Shown: positions 30,290-40,074 of the stretch, in pieces
Numbering within the stretch: position 1 is the first letter of the stretch
Layout of the letters: each line of letters opens with the position of its first letter
Origin: Prevotella melaninogenica ATCC 25845
GTDB lineage: Bacteria; Bacteroidota; Bacteroidia; Bacteroidales; Bacteroidaceae
Assembly (NCBI RefSeq): GCF_000144405.1
Contig: NC_014371.1
Span: 744,001-808,000, forward strand
Direction: 5' to 3'
DNA length: 64,000 nucleotides
The notes under the pieces: generated by a model
The model's database searches: none
What the model saw: the letters and a program-made list of their open reading frames with translations, nothing else
What the model was told of the DNA's origin: nothing
Translations under genes and position numbers: made by a program

Positions 30290-31891
30290 ATGCGTATAAT
30301 CAATATACATAAGCTGCTGCAGTTCTCTCTGCTATACCTATTATTAGGTATAGCGGTTGGATGCGCTGAGAATGACAGCTTTGACCAGCCCTATCTGAAT
30401 GTTTCAGAGAAGGAGATTTCTTTCTCTAATCAGATTGGTGAGAAGACAATTACCGTAAACACGAACTGTAAGGAGTGGATGGCTACTACACCGAAGGCGT
30501 GGGTACACCTTTCACAAAGTGGAAACGAGATTGCTGTACACGTTGATCCTAATACAACAGGAATGGAGAGAAGTAGCTATATCCTTGTTGATGGTGGATT
30601 GGCAGTGCAGAAAATCATGGTAAGTCAGAGTGCTGCTGACATCACATTAAACTTAAACAATGGTGAGGTAATTCTGCCACAAGCAGGTGGTACGACAACT
30701 GTCGACTTGAAGATGGATGCTACTTCCTATGACCTTACACAGAGTGAGCAGCCAGAGTGGATGCAGGTTATCAAGAAAAAGCATGGTTTGAAGTTTATTT
30801 CTAAGCCTAATTATAGCACTACGGAAAGAACCACAAAACTGACAATAGCCTTTGCAGGAAAGAATCATGAGGTGGTTGTTAAGCAGCCGGGCGTAGCTAC
30901 TTTTATCTTGGCTTGTAACCCAGGTAATCCTTATAGCTTGCATAAGATGATGGACTATGAGTATCGCCGTGGTAGTTTCTTGACGGAATACGGCGGCCCT
31001 GACGAGGTAAACGGCATCTTTGAAGAGAGTTACTTCTTCAAGACTCCATCGCCTTTGTTCAAAGATGTGGTTTATGTACACGACACAAAGCACTCTGTTC
31101 CAACGCGTATCTACACACGTTCACTGACAAGAGAGGGTGTGAACGCTGTTAAGTCGCAGGCTTTCCAAGAGTTTATGAGAGCCAATGGATATACAAGGGA
31201 CGAGAAAGATACGAATCATTACGTCAATATAAAGGAAGCTTTCACGATGGATGTAGACATTAGAGAGGAGAATAATAGCGTTGTGTTATTCTTCTATCAG
31301 ATGCACACACAAGACCGTAGCTACCCTACCTTTAGTAGTCTTGACCTTGGTCCTGTTGACCTTTTGAACAAAACTGACAAGAAGATAAGTGATGTCGAAG
31401 CTTATGAGACAGGTAAGAACAGTGAGGAAATGAAGCGACAAATGTCTAAGAGTAATGAGGTTGAAGCTATTCTCTACAAGACAAATGATCCTACATTGAT
31501 TGCTCGTACTTACTTCTTCTATCTTCATAATGATGCCGCTGTACCACAAGAGAAGGCTGGAAGCGTTGAGCAATACAGTTTATTCTACAGCCAACCAAAC
31601 TTAGGAATATGGCAGTATGGTAATGAATGGTTCGTAACCCATGAGTTCGACAAACTGCTTACTGCAAACAACTTTGAGTTCGTTGGCTACAATGGTAAGC
31701 ATCATGTCTATGCGCGTCGTTCTGACTATCTGACCTTAGCAATCTCAGGTGGAGAATATGCTGACGTCAACAACGGTAAGGCAGTCATGCAAATTACTGT
31801 TCTATACAAGCCAACTGTCTTTGCAGGAAGTAAAGAACAGCGGTTGGCTAAGGTAGAACGTATGCTCAAACAATACAATCCAAAGAAATAA
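30290..31891 (+). CDS. BACON-domain lipoprotein (second of two paralogues)
   Basis: 533 residues, 36 bases after its paralogue. The lipobox is AVGCA (Cys25). Two BACON-like domains (about 35-115 and 120-200) contain CKEWMATTP, KAWVHLSQSG and IMVSQSAADIT, and end VVVKQPG. The unknown C-terminal region parallels that of the first paralogue (compare HKMMDYEYRRGSFLTEYGG with HKIMDFELGRGSYLREYQA) at perhaps one-third identity, so the pair arose by an old duplication. The subtilisin gene starts 15 bases after its stop. Function is unknown beyond probable surface binding. Confidence 0.88.
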   Translation: MRIINIHKLLQFSLLYLLLGIAVGCAENDSFDQPYLNVSEKEISFSNQIGEKTITVNTNCKEWMATTPKAWVHLSQSGNEIAVHVDPNTTGMERSSYILVDGGLAVQKIMVSQSAADITLNLNNGEVILPQAGGTTTVDLKMDATSYDLTQSEQPEWMQVIKKKHGLKFISKPNYSTTERTTKLTIAFAGKNHEVVVKQPGVATFILACNPGNPYSLHKMMDYEYRRGSFLTEYGGPDEVNGIFEESYFFKTPSPLFKDVVYVHDTKHSVPTRIYTRSLTREGVNAVKSQAFQEFMRANGYTRDEKDTNHYVNIKEAFTMDVDIREENNSVVLFFYQMHTQDRSYPTFSSLDLGPVDLLNKTDKKISDVEAYETGKNSEEMKRQMSKSNEVEAILYKTNDPTLIARTYFFYLHNDAAVPQEKAGSVEQYSLFYSQPNLGIWQYGNEWFVTHEFDKLLTANNFEFVGYNGKHHVYARRSDYLTLAISGGEYADVNNGKAVMQITVLYKPTVFAGSKEQRLAKVERMLKQYNPKK

Positions 31892-31906
31892 AATAAAGGA
31901 ACATTG

Positions 31907-34663
31907 ATGAGAAAATCGATTATATATCTATGTGCGTGTGCGCTCTCTGGCATGATGGTTACTACCTCATGCCAGGATAACTTGGACTCGGATGCGGGCG
32001 TTTCCAACACACGCTCTGTCAATATTGACAAAGACCTTTTTGCCATAAAAGGCTGTATTAACGTGAAGTTGGCAAAGGGTACAAACCAAGCTATACCTAC
32101 AACGCGTAGTGGTAGTGTGGAAATGCAGAGCGTCCCATCGGCTATGACTTCTGCAATGCAGTATTCTGGGGCTTATAAAATGGAAAGAGTCTTTAAGCCA
32201 GCAGGTATCTATGAAGCACGAACCGTAGCTGAAGGACTCGACCGTTGGTACACAATCTATTTTGATAAGAGCAAAGATGTGGCTGCTGTCTTAGACCAAT
32301 TCAAGAAGGCTGAGGGTGTTGAATGTGCAGAACAAGTACTACCAATGGCAAGACCAACGGTTAAGATGACTCCTTACAGCCCTTCTGGTGCAAGTATGCA
32401 GGCTACAGCAAGTACTTTTGATGACCCTCTCTTGGCTAAACAGTGGCATTACTACAATGACGGTTCAGTAAATGCACGTGCGAAGAAGGGTGCTGACTGT
32501 AATGTTAAACCTGTTTGGGAAAAGTACACAACAGGTAAGAAAAACGTTATTGTTGCCGTTGTTGATGGTGGTATTGATATCACTCACGAGGACTTGAAAG
32601 ACAATCTTTATGTCAACGAAAAGGAGAAGAACGGTCAACCGAACGTCGATGATGACGGCAATGGCTTTGTTGATGACATCTATGGTTACAACTTTGTGAC
32701 TGCTAAAGACGTCGTTGGCGGTACTATCGAACCCGATGATGGCGGACACGGAACCCACGTTGCGGGTACTGTCGCTGCACGCAATAATAATGGAAAGGGT
32801 GTGGCTGGTATCGCAGGTGGCGATGGTTCGCCAGATAGTGGTGTACGCTTGTTGAGCTGTCAGATATTTAGAAACAAAGACGAGCAGGGCGATGCGGCTG
32901 CTGCCATTAAGTATGCAGCTGACAACGGGGCTGTTATCTGTCAGAACTCATGGGGATATTCCTCTACTGCAGGTGTCACCTCTATGCCTCAGTTGCTGAA
33001 AGAAGCAGTGGACTACTTCATCAAGATGGCTGGTTGTGATGCTAACGGCAACCAACGTCCAGACTCTCCAATGAAGGGTGGTGTGGTAATGTTCGCTGCT
33101 GGTAATGAGAACAAAGAGTTCTCTGCTTACCCTGCTTGCTATGCTCCGACGGTTTCTGTCGCTGCAATGGCATGGGACTTCAGTAAGGCAAGTTATAGTA
33201 ATTACGCTAAATGGGTGACCATTACGGCTCCTGGTGGTGATCAAGACCGCTTCGGAACAGAGGCTGGCGTATTGAGTACTGTACCAAAGAAGAAGGTTGC
33301 ATCTGGTTATGCTTACTTCCAAGGAACATCAATGGCATGCCCACACGTGTCAGGTATCGCAGCACTCATCGCCTCTTACTTCGGTCGTCAGGGCTTTACA
33401 AATGAAGAATTGAAGTCACGTTTGATTACAGCTTATCGCCCTTATAACATCGATGAGCAAAACCCAACCTACAAAGGTAAGTTAGGTAAGGGTTATATTG
33501 ATGCCGAAGCAGCCTTCGAAACTGATACAAAGATTGCCCCAGAGAAGGTGGGTACACTCACGCTCAAGCCTGATTTCGTGGACATCAATGCGGAGTGGAG
33601 CATCGCCAAGGACGAGGATAAGACTGCAGCCTTCTATCGACTCTACATTGCTCAGGGTGAATTGACAGCCGATAAACTCAAGGATATGACCTACAGAGAA
33701 ATCAATGGCATGGGTCATAGCTTGGGTGAGACACTTAAGTATGACTTTGATGACTTGAAAGACAACACCACCTATAGTGTTGCAGTGGTAGCAGTAGACC
33801 GTTGGGGCAACCTTTCTGAGCCAATGATTCAGAAATGTACGACCCGACTCAACCATGCTCCAGAGGCGACAAACTTCCCAACAGAGGCAATAGAGGTCAT
33901 GGAGAACGATCGTAAATCATTCTCTTTCAACGTTGCTGACCCTGATGGTCACAACTGGGACATCAAGGCTACGGGTGAGACAAAGGGCGTTTCTTACACT
34001 GTGAAGGGCAATACTGTGACCGTCAACCTCGTTCCTGTGCTCGAAGCTGGTAGTTACAACTGCACCTTTATACTCTCAGATGACTTAGGAGCAAAGGCAG
34101 AGAAGAGTTTTACATTTAAGATTGTAAAGTACATCCCACCACAGCTAACAAAGCCTTTCGAGAACTATATCATTGGATTGGACGAAGGAGTTGTAACTAT
34201 TCCATTGACAGGTCATTACACACATAGTGGCAATACTCAGCTTACTTACAAAGCCACAGCTGCCAATGGTAGTATTGCTACAGCTACTATCAGCAATGAC
34301 AACCTTCAGTTGAAGGGAATGGCAAAGGGTGTTACACGTATCAGCATCGCTGCTACAGACGGTCGTGAGACATCTTCTGACGGTTCTTTCCAAGTACGAG
34401 TTGTTGAAAAGAAGTCGGCTCCTGTCTATGCCGTCTACCCTATTCCAGTACAGAGAGACATCCATACCCTACTCAATCCAGAGGTGAAACAGGCTGAACT
34501 CGTCATCAGTTCTACTGTGGGTGAGCGTCTGATGAAGGCTACTGTGACTCCAGATAAGAACAACGTAGCCACACTTGACCTTTCTAAACTGAATCCTGGA
34601 ACGTATAAGCTGACCGTATATACCAGTAAGGGCAACCATACCCAGATGTTCATTAAACGATAA
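31907..34663 (+). CDS. S8 subtilisin-like protease with T9SS sorting tail
   Basis: 918 residues from the ATG at 31907 (a TTG one codon earlier is not preferred). The signal peptide ends in a lipobox-like TTSC. A propeptide runs to about residue 165. The peptidase S8 domain (about 195-525) has the triad Asp220 in VAVVDGGID, His281 in GHGTHVAG and Ser475 in GTSMACPH, plus the oxyanion Asn in CQNSWG. A fibronectin III-like domain (about 550-650) and cadherin-like beta domains (about 655-835) follow. The last 75 residues (YPIPVQRDI ... LNPGTYKLTVYTSKG ... MFIKR) match type A sorting domains of the type IX system. It is therefore probably exported to the surface as an active protease. Confidence 0.92.
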   Translation: MRKSIIYLCACALSGMMVTTSCQDNLDSDAGVSNTRSVNIDKDLFAIKGCINVKLAKGTNQAIPTTRSGSVEMQSVPSAMTSAMQYSGAYKMERVFKPAGIYEARTVAEGLDRWYTIYFDKSKDVAAVLDQFKKAEGVECAEQVLPMARPTVKMTPYSPSGASMQATASTFDDPLLAKQWHYYNDGSVNARAKKGADCNVKPVWEKYTTGKKNVIVAVVDGGIDITHEDLKDNLYVNEKEKNGQPNVDDDGNGFVDDIYGYNFVTAKDVVGGTIEPDDGGHGTHVAGTVAARNNNGKGVAGIAGGDGSPDSGVRLLSCQIFRNKDEQGDAAAAIKYAADNGAVICQNSWGYSSTAGVTSMPQLLKEAVDYFIKMAGCDANGNQRPDSPMKGGVVMFAAGNENKEFSAYPACYAPTVSVAAMAWDFSKASYSNYAKWVTITAPGGDQDRFGTEAGVLSTVPKKKVASGYAYFQGTSMACPHVSGIAALIASYFGRQGFTNEELKSRLITAYRPYNIDEQNPTYKGKLGKGYIDAEAAFETDTKIAPEKVGTLTLKPDFVDINAEWSIAKDEDKTAAFYRLYIAQGELTADKLKDMTYREINGMGHSLGETLKYDFDDLKDNTTYSVAVVAVDRWGNLSEPMIQKCTTRLNHAPEATNFPTEAIEVMENDRKSFSFNVADPDGHNWDIKATGETKGVSYTVKGNTVTVNLVPVLEAGSYNCTFILSDDLGAKAEKSFTFKIVKYIPPQLTKPFENYIIGLDEGVVTIPLTGHYTHSGNTQLTYKATAANGSIATATISNDNLQLKGMAKGVTRISIAATDGRETSSDGSFQVRVVEKKSAPVYAVYPIPVQRDIHTLLNPEVKQAELVISSTVGERLMKATVTPDKNNVATLDLSKLNPGTYKLTVYTSKGNHTQMFIKR

Positions 34664-34674
34664 ACACAACAAGT

Positions 34675-35628
34675 ATGAATACAAAACATATCATTCTCAT
34701 GGCTTGCGCAGCACTTCTCGGTGCTACGCAGGCTAATGCTCAGGGACAAGATCTCTCGATATTAACAGCAAATACCGATGCCCGAACAGCCGCTATGGGT
34801 AATGCTTCGGCTGCTGCTGAGGGCATGTATCTATACAATAATCCTGCTGCTTTCTTCGCAACTGATAAGAAGTTCACCGCAGATGCTTCTGCCTCTCTCT
34901 TTGAAAAGGCAGAGGGTGCCGATGGAACCTTCGGTATTTACGCGCTTTCTGCTGGCTATAAATTGGCTAAGCGTCATGCTGTCTTTGTTGGTTTCCGCTA
35001 TGCTGGAGGACTAAGTCTAAAGGGTTCCGACCTCTTGGGCAATCCAACCAAGGACTATAAGCCTTATAACTGGACCCTCGACTTGGGTTATACCTATTTC
35101 TTAGGTAAGGGATTCGCTACCTATGCAACAGGAAGTCTTATCTATAGTCACCTCTCTAAGAATGCTACAGGTGCTGTTTTCAGCGTGGGCGGAGCCTATC
35201 AAAACAACGAGTTGACCCTTGCCAACAAACCTGCCAACCTCATGCTCGATGCGAAGGTGGGTGCCATTGGTCCTCAACTCGACTATGGTAACAAGCACAA
35301 GACGACGCTCCCAACCTATCTTGCCGTAGGTGGTGCGCTGTCTGTAGAGGTAGCCGAGAAGCATCAAGTTGCTGCAGCCTTGTCTTCTCGTTACTTCTTC
35401 CAACCTTCAGAAGCCAAACTCTTTATGCTTGGTGGCGGACTTGAATACACCTATAATAAGATGGTATCAGTGCGTGCAGGCTATGAGTATGGTGACCACG
35501 ACCTCAGCCATGTCACTATGGGTGCAGGCTTCAAGTACCATGGCTTACGTCTGAACGGAGCTTACAACCTGAAGACAGCAGACACAGGAAGTAGCTACTG
35601 TACCATAGGTATTGGCTATGATTTCTAA
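34675..35628 (+). CDS. PorV/PorQ-like outer membrane beta-barrel protein
   Basis: 317 residues. The signal peptide is cut after ANAQ. The mature start, TANTDARTAAMGNASAAAEGMYLYNNPAAF, is the hallmark of the PorV/PorQ (FadL-like) family. The rest alternates polar and hydrophobic residues in about 14 strands, ending in an aromatic YDF as outer-membrane barrels do. In type IX secretion, PorV shuttles sorted cargo from the translocon to the attachment machinery. Its position 11 bases behind a T9SS-tailed protease suggests a dedicated partner for that cargo. That pairing is an inference, and it could be a fatty acid-type porin instead. Confidence 0.85.
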   Translation: MNTKHIILMACAALLGATQANAQGQDLSILTANTDARTAAMGNASAAAEGMYLYNNPAAFFATDKKFTADASASLFEKAEGADGTFGIYALSAGYKLAKRHAVFVGFRYAGGLSLKGSDLLGNPTKDYKPYNWTLDLGYTYFLGKGFATYATGSLIYSHLSKNATGAVFSVGGAYQNNELTLANKPANLMLDAKVGAIGPQLDYGNKHKTTLPTYLAVGGALSVEVAEKHQVAAALSSRYFFQPSEAKLFMLGGGLEYTYNKMVSVRAGYEYGDHDLSHVTMGAGFKYHGLRLNGAYNLKTADTGSSYCTIGIGYDF

Positions 35629-35672
35629 AACAAGGACAAACAAAACAATTCATTTAATCAAAAGTAACAGTT

Positions 35673-37247
35673 ATGAAAAGAACTTTATTCTCAATTTGTG
35701 CATTAGTACTGAGCCTTACAGCTTCCGCTCAGATAATAAAAGACACACCTAAAGGTAAGCTGATTGAAAACCTGTATCGCTCAAGCAAGTCTTGGGTTAA
35801 GAAGGGTTGGACAGGTGTTCAGCCAGGTAGATATGAAGGCTTGGTATCTAAGATTGTTATCGGCGAAGATGGCTGTATTTACATTTACAATCCACTATCA
35901 GGACTCGACAGCAAGTCATGGTTGAAGCTTGAGAGACAACCTGATGGTAAGTATAGAGCAAAGCTACCACAGGATATCCTTACAGACGACTACGGTGGGG
36001 ACGATGATGAGGAGGAAAGTAGCGAGCGCACAATCTCTCTTACTCGTTTGGTTTCTTCTGATGATGGAAAGAATTACGAGCCTATTGGTGCAAATAACTA
36101 CGTAGATTTCACAGTGGAAGGAAGAACACTCAAGATGTCTGGTATGGGTCAGAAAAAGCAAATATGGGGTGCTTCCTTTAATAATAAGTGGGAAAGAAAC
36201 TATGGTGGCGACTGGGCTCTGACGATTGAACCACTTAAAGAGCAGCTTATTACACCACCAGCTACAGCTACAAAGAGCCAGTACACCGTTACTTCTAAGT
36301 CTGATCCTTCACCACGTATTGTTGAAGTAATGACCAATAATAACGATATCTATGTCAAGGGCTTGTTCAAGGCTGAGAAACTTGCAAACGTTTGGGTGAA
36401 ACTTACCAAGCAAGGCGACAAGGCTGTCATGCCTACTAATCAGTATTTGGGTATTACTAAGAAGACAGACTTTAAGAAATACGATAGCGATAAGTCGGAA
36501 TATCACACCTTTGCCGCAGCTTTCGAGAGTGAGACCAAGGCTGCAGAGAACCTTGAGTTCAGCATTGATGCAACTGGTAAACTGACTGCTTCTAAGATTC
36601 TTAGAACTTCTTTAGGTAGAGCAAGTAATGATAACATTACTGGTGAAGACTATATAGAGAGCTATGAGGGTCTTACCTTGACTCCTTACGTTCAGAAGGA
36701 GGTTGGAGCCCCAGCGACACCAGAATACTTCTATTTAACATCTACTCCAAACTACGACAACACGTCTAATGAGATTAAGTTAGCATTCTATGTAAAGAAC
36801 GCAGATATTAATGGCAACGTTCTCGACCCAGAGAAGATGTACTACAATGTCTATATTAATGGCAGTACAGAACCTTTCAAGTTCAAGAAGAGTGCAAGTC
36901 AATACAATGACATGCATGAGGAAGAAATGACTAATATTCCTTTCAACTACAAGGACAAGAGAAATTATGACTTCAAGGTTATCGATAACCTACGTATTCT
37001 TCATTTCTATGACAGTTCTATCACACGCCTCAAGGTCGTAATGGTTTATGAGTCTGACGGCAAGAAGTATTCAAGCGAACCAATGGTTGCCTCACTTACT
37101 ACCGATGGTATCGAGAGTGCAAACTTCAACAAGACTACAACAGAAAAGTATTACACCGTTGATGGTCGACAGATTCAGAAGCTACAGAAGGGTCTTAACA
37201 TCATCAAGTCTTCTGATGGTACTACACGTAAGGTGGTTGTCAAGTAA
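35673..37247 (+). CDS. Secreted protein with T9SS/Por-like C-terminal tail, unknown function
   Basis: 524 residues. Signal peptide 1-19 (cut after TASA). The middle is beta-rich with an acidic patch (DDYGGDDDEEESSE at about 108-121); a long region is unassigned. The C-terminus, YYTVDGRQIQKLQKGLNIIK followed by a basic VVVK end, is the short tail common on exported Prevotella proteins and resembles sorting signals. As the last gene of the BACON-S8-PorV operon it may be further cargo or a substrate-binding accessory. The TAA stop runs straight into the ACAAGTTGACGAG repeat, so the 3' end may have been trimmed or extended by repeat activity. Confidence 0.82.
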   Translation: MKRTLFSICALVLSLTASAQIIKDTPKGKLIENLYRSSKSWVKKGWTGVQPGRYEGLVSKIVIGEDGCIYIYNPLSGLDSKSWLKLERQPDGKYRAKLPQDILTDDYGGDDDEEESSERTISLTRLVSSDDGKNYEPIGANNYVDFTVEGRTLKMSGMGQKKQIWGASFNNKWERNYGGDWALTIEPLKEQLITPPATATKSQYTVTSKSDPSPRIVEVMTNNNDIYVKGLFKAEKLANVWVKLTKQGDKAVMPTNQYLGITKKTDFKKYDSDKSEYHTFAAAFESETKAAENLEFSIDATGKLTASKILRTSLGRASNDNITGEDYIESYEGLTLTPYVQKEVGAPATPEYFYLTSTPNYDNTSNEIKLAFYVKNADINGNVLDPEKMYYNVYINGSTEPFKFKKSASQYNDMHEEEMTNIPFNYKDKRNYDFKVIDNLRILHFYDSSITRLKVVMVYESDGKKYSSEPMVASLTTDGIESANFNKTTTEKYYTVDGRQIQKLQKGLNIIKSSDGTTRKVVVK

Positions 37248-37432
37248 ACAAGTTGACGAGTAAACAAGTTGCTTGTATAGTTGGCAAGTGAACGAGTTGA
37301 CGAGTAAACAAGTTGCTTGTGTAGTTGACAAGTGAACAGGTTTACAAGATAATTGTATAGTTGGCAAGTGAACGAGAAAATAGTTATATCTATTATAACT
37401 AACAACTCGCTTACTTGCCAACTTTTGTATTT
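37248..37432. repeat. 44-bp tandem TTGACGAGTAAACAAGTTGC repeat
   Basis: TTGACGAGTAAACAAG recurs at 37253 and 37297 (44-base period), with a third degenerate unit to about 37375. The complementary words AACTCGCTTACTTGCCAAC end the block. It belongs to the family at 19028-19206. It directly follows the stop of the preceding gene. Confidence 0.8.
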
Positions 37433-37449
37433 GAGAAAGACTGATATAA

Positions 37450-37662
37450 TTCAGAATTCATAATTATGATTACTGCTTTAATTCAGAATTCATAATTCAT
37501 AATCCATAATTATGATTACTGCTCTAATTCAGAATTCATAATTCAAAATCCATAATTATGATTACTAATATAATTCAGAATTCAGAATTCAAAATCCATA
37601 ATTATGATTACTGCTTTAATTCATAATTCATAATCCATAATCCATAATTATGATTACCGACA
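37450..37662 (+). repeat. 46-bp tandem repeat, five units
   Basis: TAATTATGATTACTGCTTTA-type units start at 37461, 37507, 37553, 37599 and 37645, an exact 46-base period. Units contain several CATAAT words, whose number and spelling (CAGAATTC, CAAAATC) vary between units. It is the same family as 14318-14623, in the opposite orientation. Confidence 0.9.
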
Positions 37663-37671
37663 AAGATAAAG

Positions 37672-37845
37672 TTTAAAGCTCAATATTCAAATCATAAAGC
37701 TCAATATTCAAATCATAAAGTTCAATGTTCAAAACTCAAAGTTCAAAGGTCTAAGAGTTCAAACATCAAAGGTCAAAGGACTAAGAGTTCAAACCTCAAA
37801 GGTCAAAGGACTAAGAGTTCAAACCTCAAAGGTCAAAGGCAGAGG
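37672..37845 (+). repeat. AAAGTTCAAA / GGACTAAGAGTTC repeat block, left of hsd
   Basis: Tandem, degenerate units built from CTCAATATTCAAATCATAAA and then GGTCAAAGGACTAAGAGTTC. A related block lies on the far side of the hsd genes (44640-44840). Confidence 0.8.
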
Positions 37846-37857
37846 GGTATCTCGCTA

Positions 37858-37906
37858 TCTACTCCCCTTCCCTTGGGGGAGGGGTAAGGGGGAGGGGCTT
37901 TTTGTC
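37858..37906 (+). repeat. CCCCTTCCC/GGGGGAGGGG hairpin
   Basis: CCCCTTCCCTTGGGGGAGGG can fold back on itself. It is followed by GTAAGGGGGAGGGGC and TTTTTG, so it could act as a terminator. It resembles a repeat word common in this genus (from memory). Confidence 0.5.
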
Positions 37907-37947
37907 ACATTTTTTCGCACATTCCAAATCCAACACATGCTCTTTTA

Positions 37948-38075
37948 GCTTACAATTAAAGCCCAATTGGCTTGCAAAAGATGCCCTTTTGAGCTCCAAC
38001 TAACGCCCTTTTGGACCCTTACTAACGCACTTTAAAAAAACAATCTTGCAAGTATTTGATTCTCTGTAAGTTACA
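37948..38075 (+). repeat. Dispersed GCCCTTTT repeat, copy E
   Basis: TTAAAGCCCAATTGGCTTGC, AAAAGATGCCCTTTTGAGC, CTAACGCCCTTTTGG and the tail TTCTCTGTAAGTTACAAAAC. DNA from 38076 to 38333 holds no gene; it includes ACAACTCGTTCACTCC and CAACTCGTCAACTTATCC words of the 44-bp repeat family. Confidence 0.8.
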
Positions 38076-38333
38076 AAACCACCAAGATTAGCCCTTTTAA
38101 GACCATTTTTCAACCCAAAACACACCGAATTTTGTAAACATATTTCACCCTCACCCTACATTATCAACTGGTTATCTCATCCCCTTCAAAACCTGTTAAA
38201 CATGTTACCCTGTCTCCTTGTCCCCTTGTTACCCTGTCTCCCCTTACCCTATCCGCAAACAACTCGTTCACTCCTCAACCAGTCAACTCGTCAACTTATC
38301 CACAAAACCTAAGGTATTCTTGTATTATTTTAA

Positions 38334-38341
38334 TATCTTTG
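38334..38341 (+). promoter_or_regulatory. -7 box of the hsd operon
   Basis: TATCTTTG 43 bases before the hsdM ATG. No -33 TTTG is seen at the proper distance. Confidence 0.5.
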
Positions 38342-38384
38342 CATAATCATTAAAGAGTCAATACGCAAAAAGAAAAATAAGACA

Positions 38385-40061
38385 ATGACAAGTACCGAAC
38401 TTAAAGACCTCGAAGGCCGTCTGTGGCAATCTGCCGACATGTTACGTGCTGGTGCACACCTTGCAGCCAATAAGTATAGCCAACCTATCCTTGGTCTTAT
38501 CTTCCTCCGTTATGCCGATGTGCTTTTCAAACAGCATAAGGAGGCGATTGATACAGCCTATAACGAGTATAAGGGCACACGCATGGAGCGTAGCTATAAG
38601 GACATAGCCATTGAGAAGTGTGGCTTCTTCTTGCCTGAATGTGCTTATTTTGATTACCTCAATGATGCCCCCGACGATGCTCAAAAGGCGTTGTTGGTAA
38701 AGGCTGCGATGGAGGCTATTGAGCATGAGAACCCACGCATGGACGGCGTTCTGCCAAAGGAGGTCTACGGACAGTTGGTACCAGAGGAAGAACCGGAGCT
38801 ACTGAGCCGTATTGTACGCGTATTCAAAGACATCCCTGAGAATATCAGTATTGACATCTTCGGACAGATTTACGAATACTTCCTTGGCAACTTCGCCCTT
38901 GCTGAAGGTCAGGGAGGAGGAGCCTTCTATACCCCTGCCAGTGTCGTACAGTATATGGTTGAGGTCTTACAGCCTGCCACTGGCGACAAGAAGTTTCTTG
39001 ATCCTGCCTGCGGTTCGGGCGGTATGTTCGTTCAGGCAGCACGCTATATGCACCGCCACAATACCTCTAACGAACAGATGATGAACTTCCGTTGCTATGG
39101 CGTGGAGAAAGAGCCTGACACGGTGAAGTTAGCAAAGATGAACCTTCTACTCAACAATGTGCGTGGCGAGATTATGGAGGCTAACTCTTTTTATAGCGAC
39201 CCTTACAATGCTGTCGGACAGTTTGATTATGTCATGGCTAACCCTCCGTTTAATGTCGATGAGGTGGTTGTTGAGAGGGTGACAGACGATGCACGCTTTA
39301 ACACCTATGGTGTACCACGCAACAAAACAAAGTCTGCAAAGAAGGCTTCTGACAAGAAGGAGACCGTACCTAATGCCAACTATCTATGGATTGGCTATTT
39401 TGCCACAGCCCTCAACGAGCAAGGAAAGGCAGCACTTGTCATGGCAAACTCTGCCAGCGATGCAGGAGGCAGCGAACTCGAGATACGTAAGAAGATGATT
39501 GAGGACGGCATTATCAGTCAGATGGTGACCCTCCCCAGCAATATGTTCTCTACCGTGACCCTCCCTGCCACACTCTGGTTCTTCAATAAGAAACGACCAA
39601 AGAAAGACGAGATTCTCTTTATTGACGCTCGTAACATCTTTACACAGGTAGACCGTGCACACCGTAAGTTCTCTGATGAGCAGGTGAAAAACCTCGGAAT
39701 CATCTCTCGCCTTTATGAGGGCGACAGCGATGCTTTCTGGGCATTGGTTGAGGAATATAAGGCAGAAGGCAAGCAGAGCGAGGCTGACTGGCTCTTAGAA
39801 CGCTGGCCAGACGGCAAGTATCAAGACATTGTCGGGCTGTGCAAGGTAGCGAAACTTGAAGGTGAAGATGGCATCATCGACAACGATTATAGCCTTAACG
39901 CAGGACGATATGTGGGCGTAGTGATTGAAGACGACGGAATGACCGAAGAGGAATTCCGCACCGAAATGCTATCGCTAAACTCGGAGTTTGCCAAGCTGTC
40001 GGCTGAAGCTAAAGACTTGGAGAGTGAGATTGAGAAGAACTTAAAGGAGTTGTTGGGGTAA
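38385..40061 (+). CDS. hsdM: Type I restriction-modification DNA methyltransferase subunit
   Basis: 558 residues. The N-terminal helical domain (about 1-155) contacts HsdS. The N6-adenine methyltransferase domain (about 165-460) has the AdoMet-binding motif FLDPACGSGGMF (Asp206) and the catalytic NPPF (Asn286 in MANPPFN). The tail (about 500-558) is a charged coiled coil. It methylates adenine in the sequence chosen by HsdS, protecting host DNA, and forms the M2S trimer. Its stop is 13 bases before the hsdS ATG. The reading frame is intact, so the enzyme is probably active. Confidence 0.96.
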   Translation: MTSTELKDLEGRLWQSADMLRAGAHLAANKYSQPILGLIFLRYADVLFKQHKEAIDTAYNEYKGTRMERSYKDIAIEKCGFFLPECAYFDYLNDAPDDAQKALLVKAAMEAIEHENPRMDGVLPKEVYGQLVPEEEPELLSRIVRVFKDIPENISIDIFGQIYEYFLGNFALAEGQGGGAFYTPASVVQYMVEVLQPATGDKKFLDPACGSGGMFVQAARYMHRHNTSNEQMMNFRCYGVEKEPDTVKLAKMNLLLNNVRGEIMEANSFYSDPYNAVGQFDYVMANPPFNVDEVVVERVTDDARFNTYGVPRNKTKSAKKASDKKETVPNANYLWIGYFATALNEQGKAALVMANSASDAGGSELEIRKKMIEDGIISQMVTLPSNMFSTVTLPATLWFFNKKRPKKDEILFIDARNIFTQVDRAHRKFSDEQVKNLGIISRLYEGDSDAFWALVEEYKAEGKQSEADWLLERWPDGKYQDIVGLCKVAKLEGEDGIIDNDYSLNAGRYVGVVIEDDGMTEEEFRTEMLSLNSEFAKLSAEAKDLESEIEKNLKELLG

Positions 40062-40074
40062 GGAGAGGAAAAAT

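Noticed and set aside
37450..37845. Possible CRISPR array suggested by regular 44-46-base spacing
   Set aside because: Units are contiguous tandem repeats with degenerate copies; there are no conserved repeats separated by unique spacers, and no cas genes nearby.
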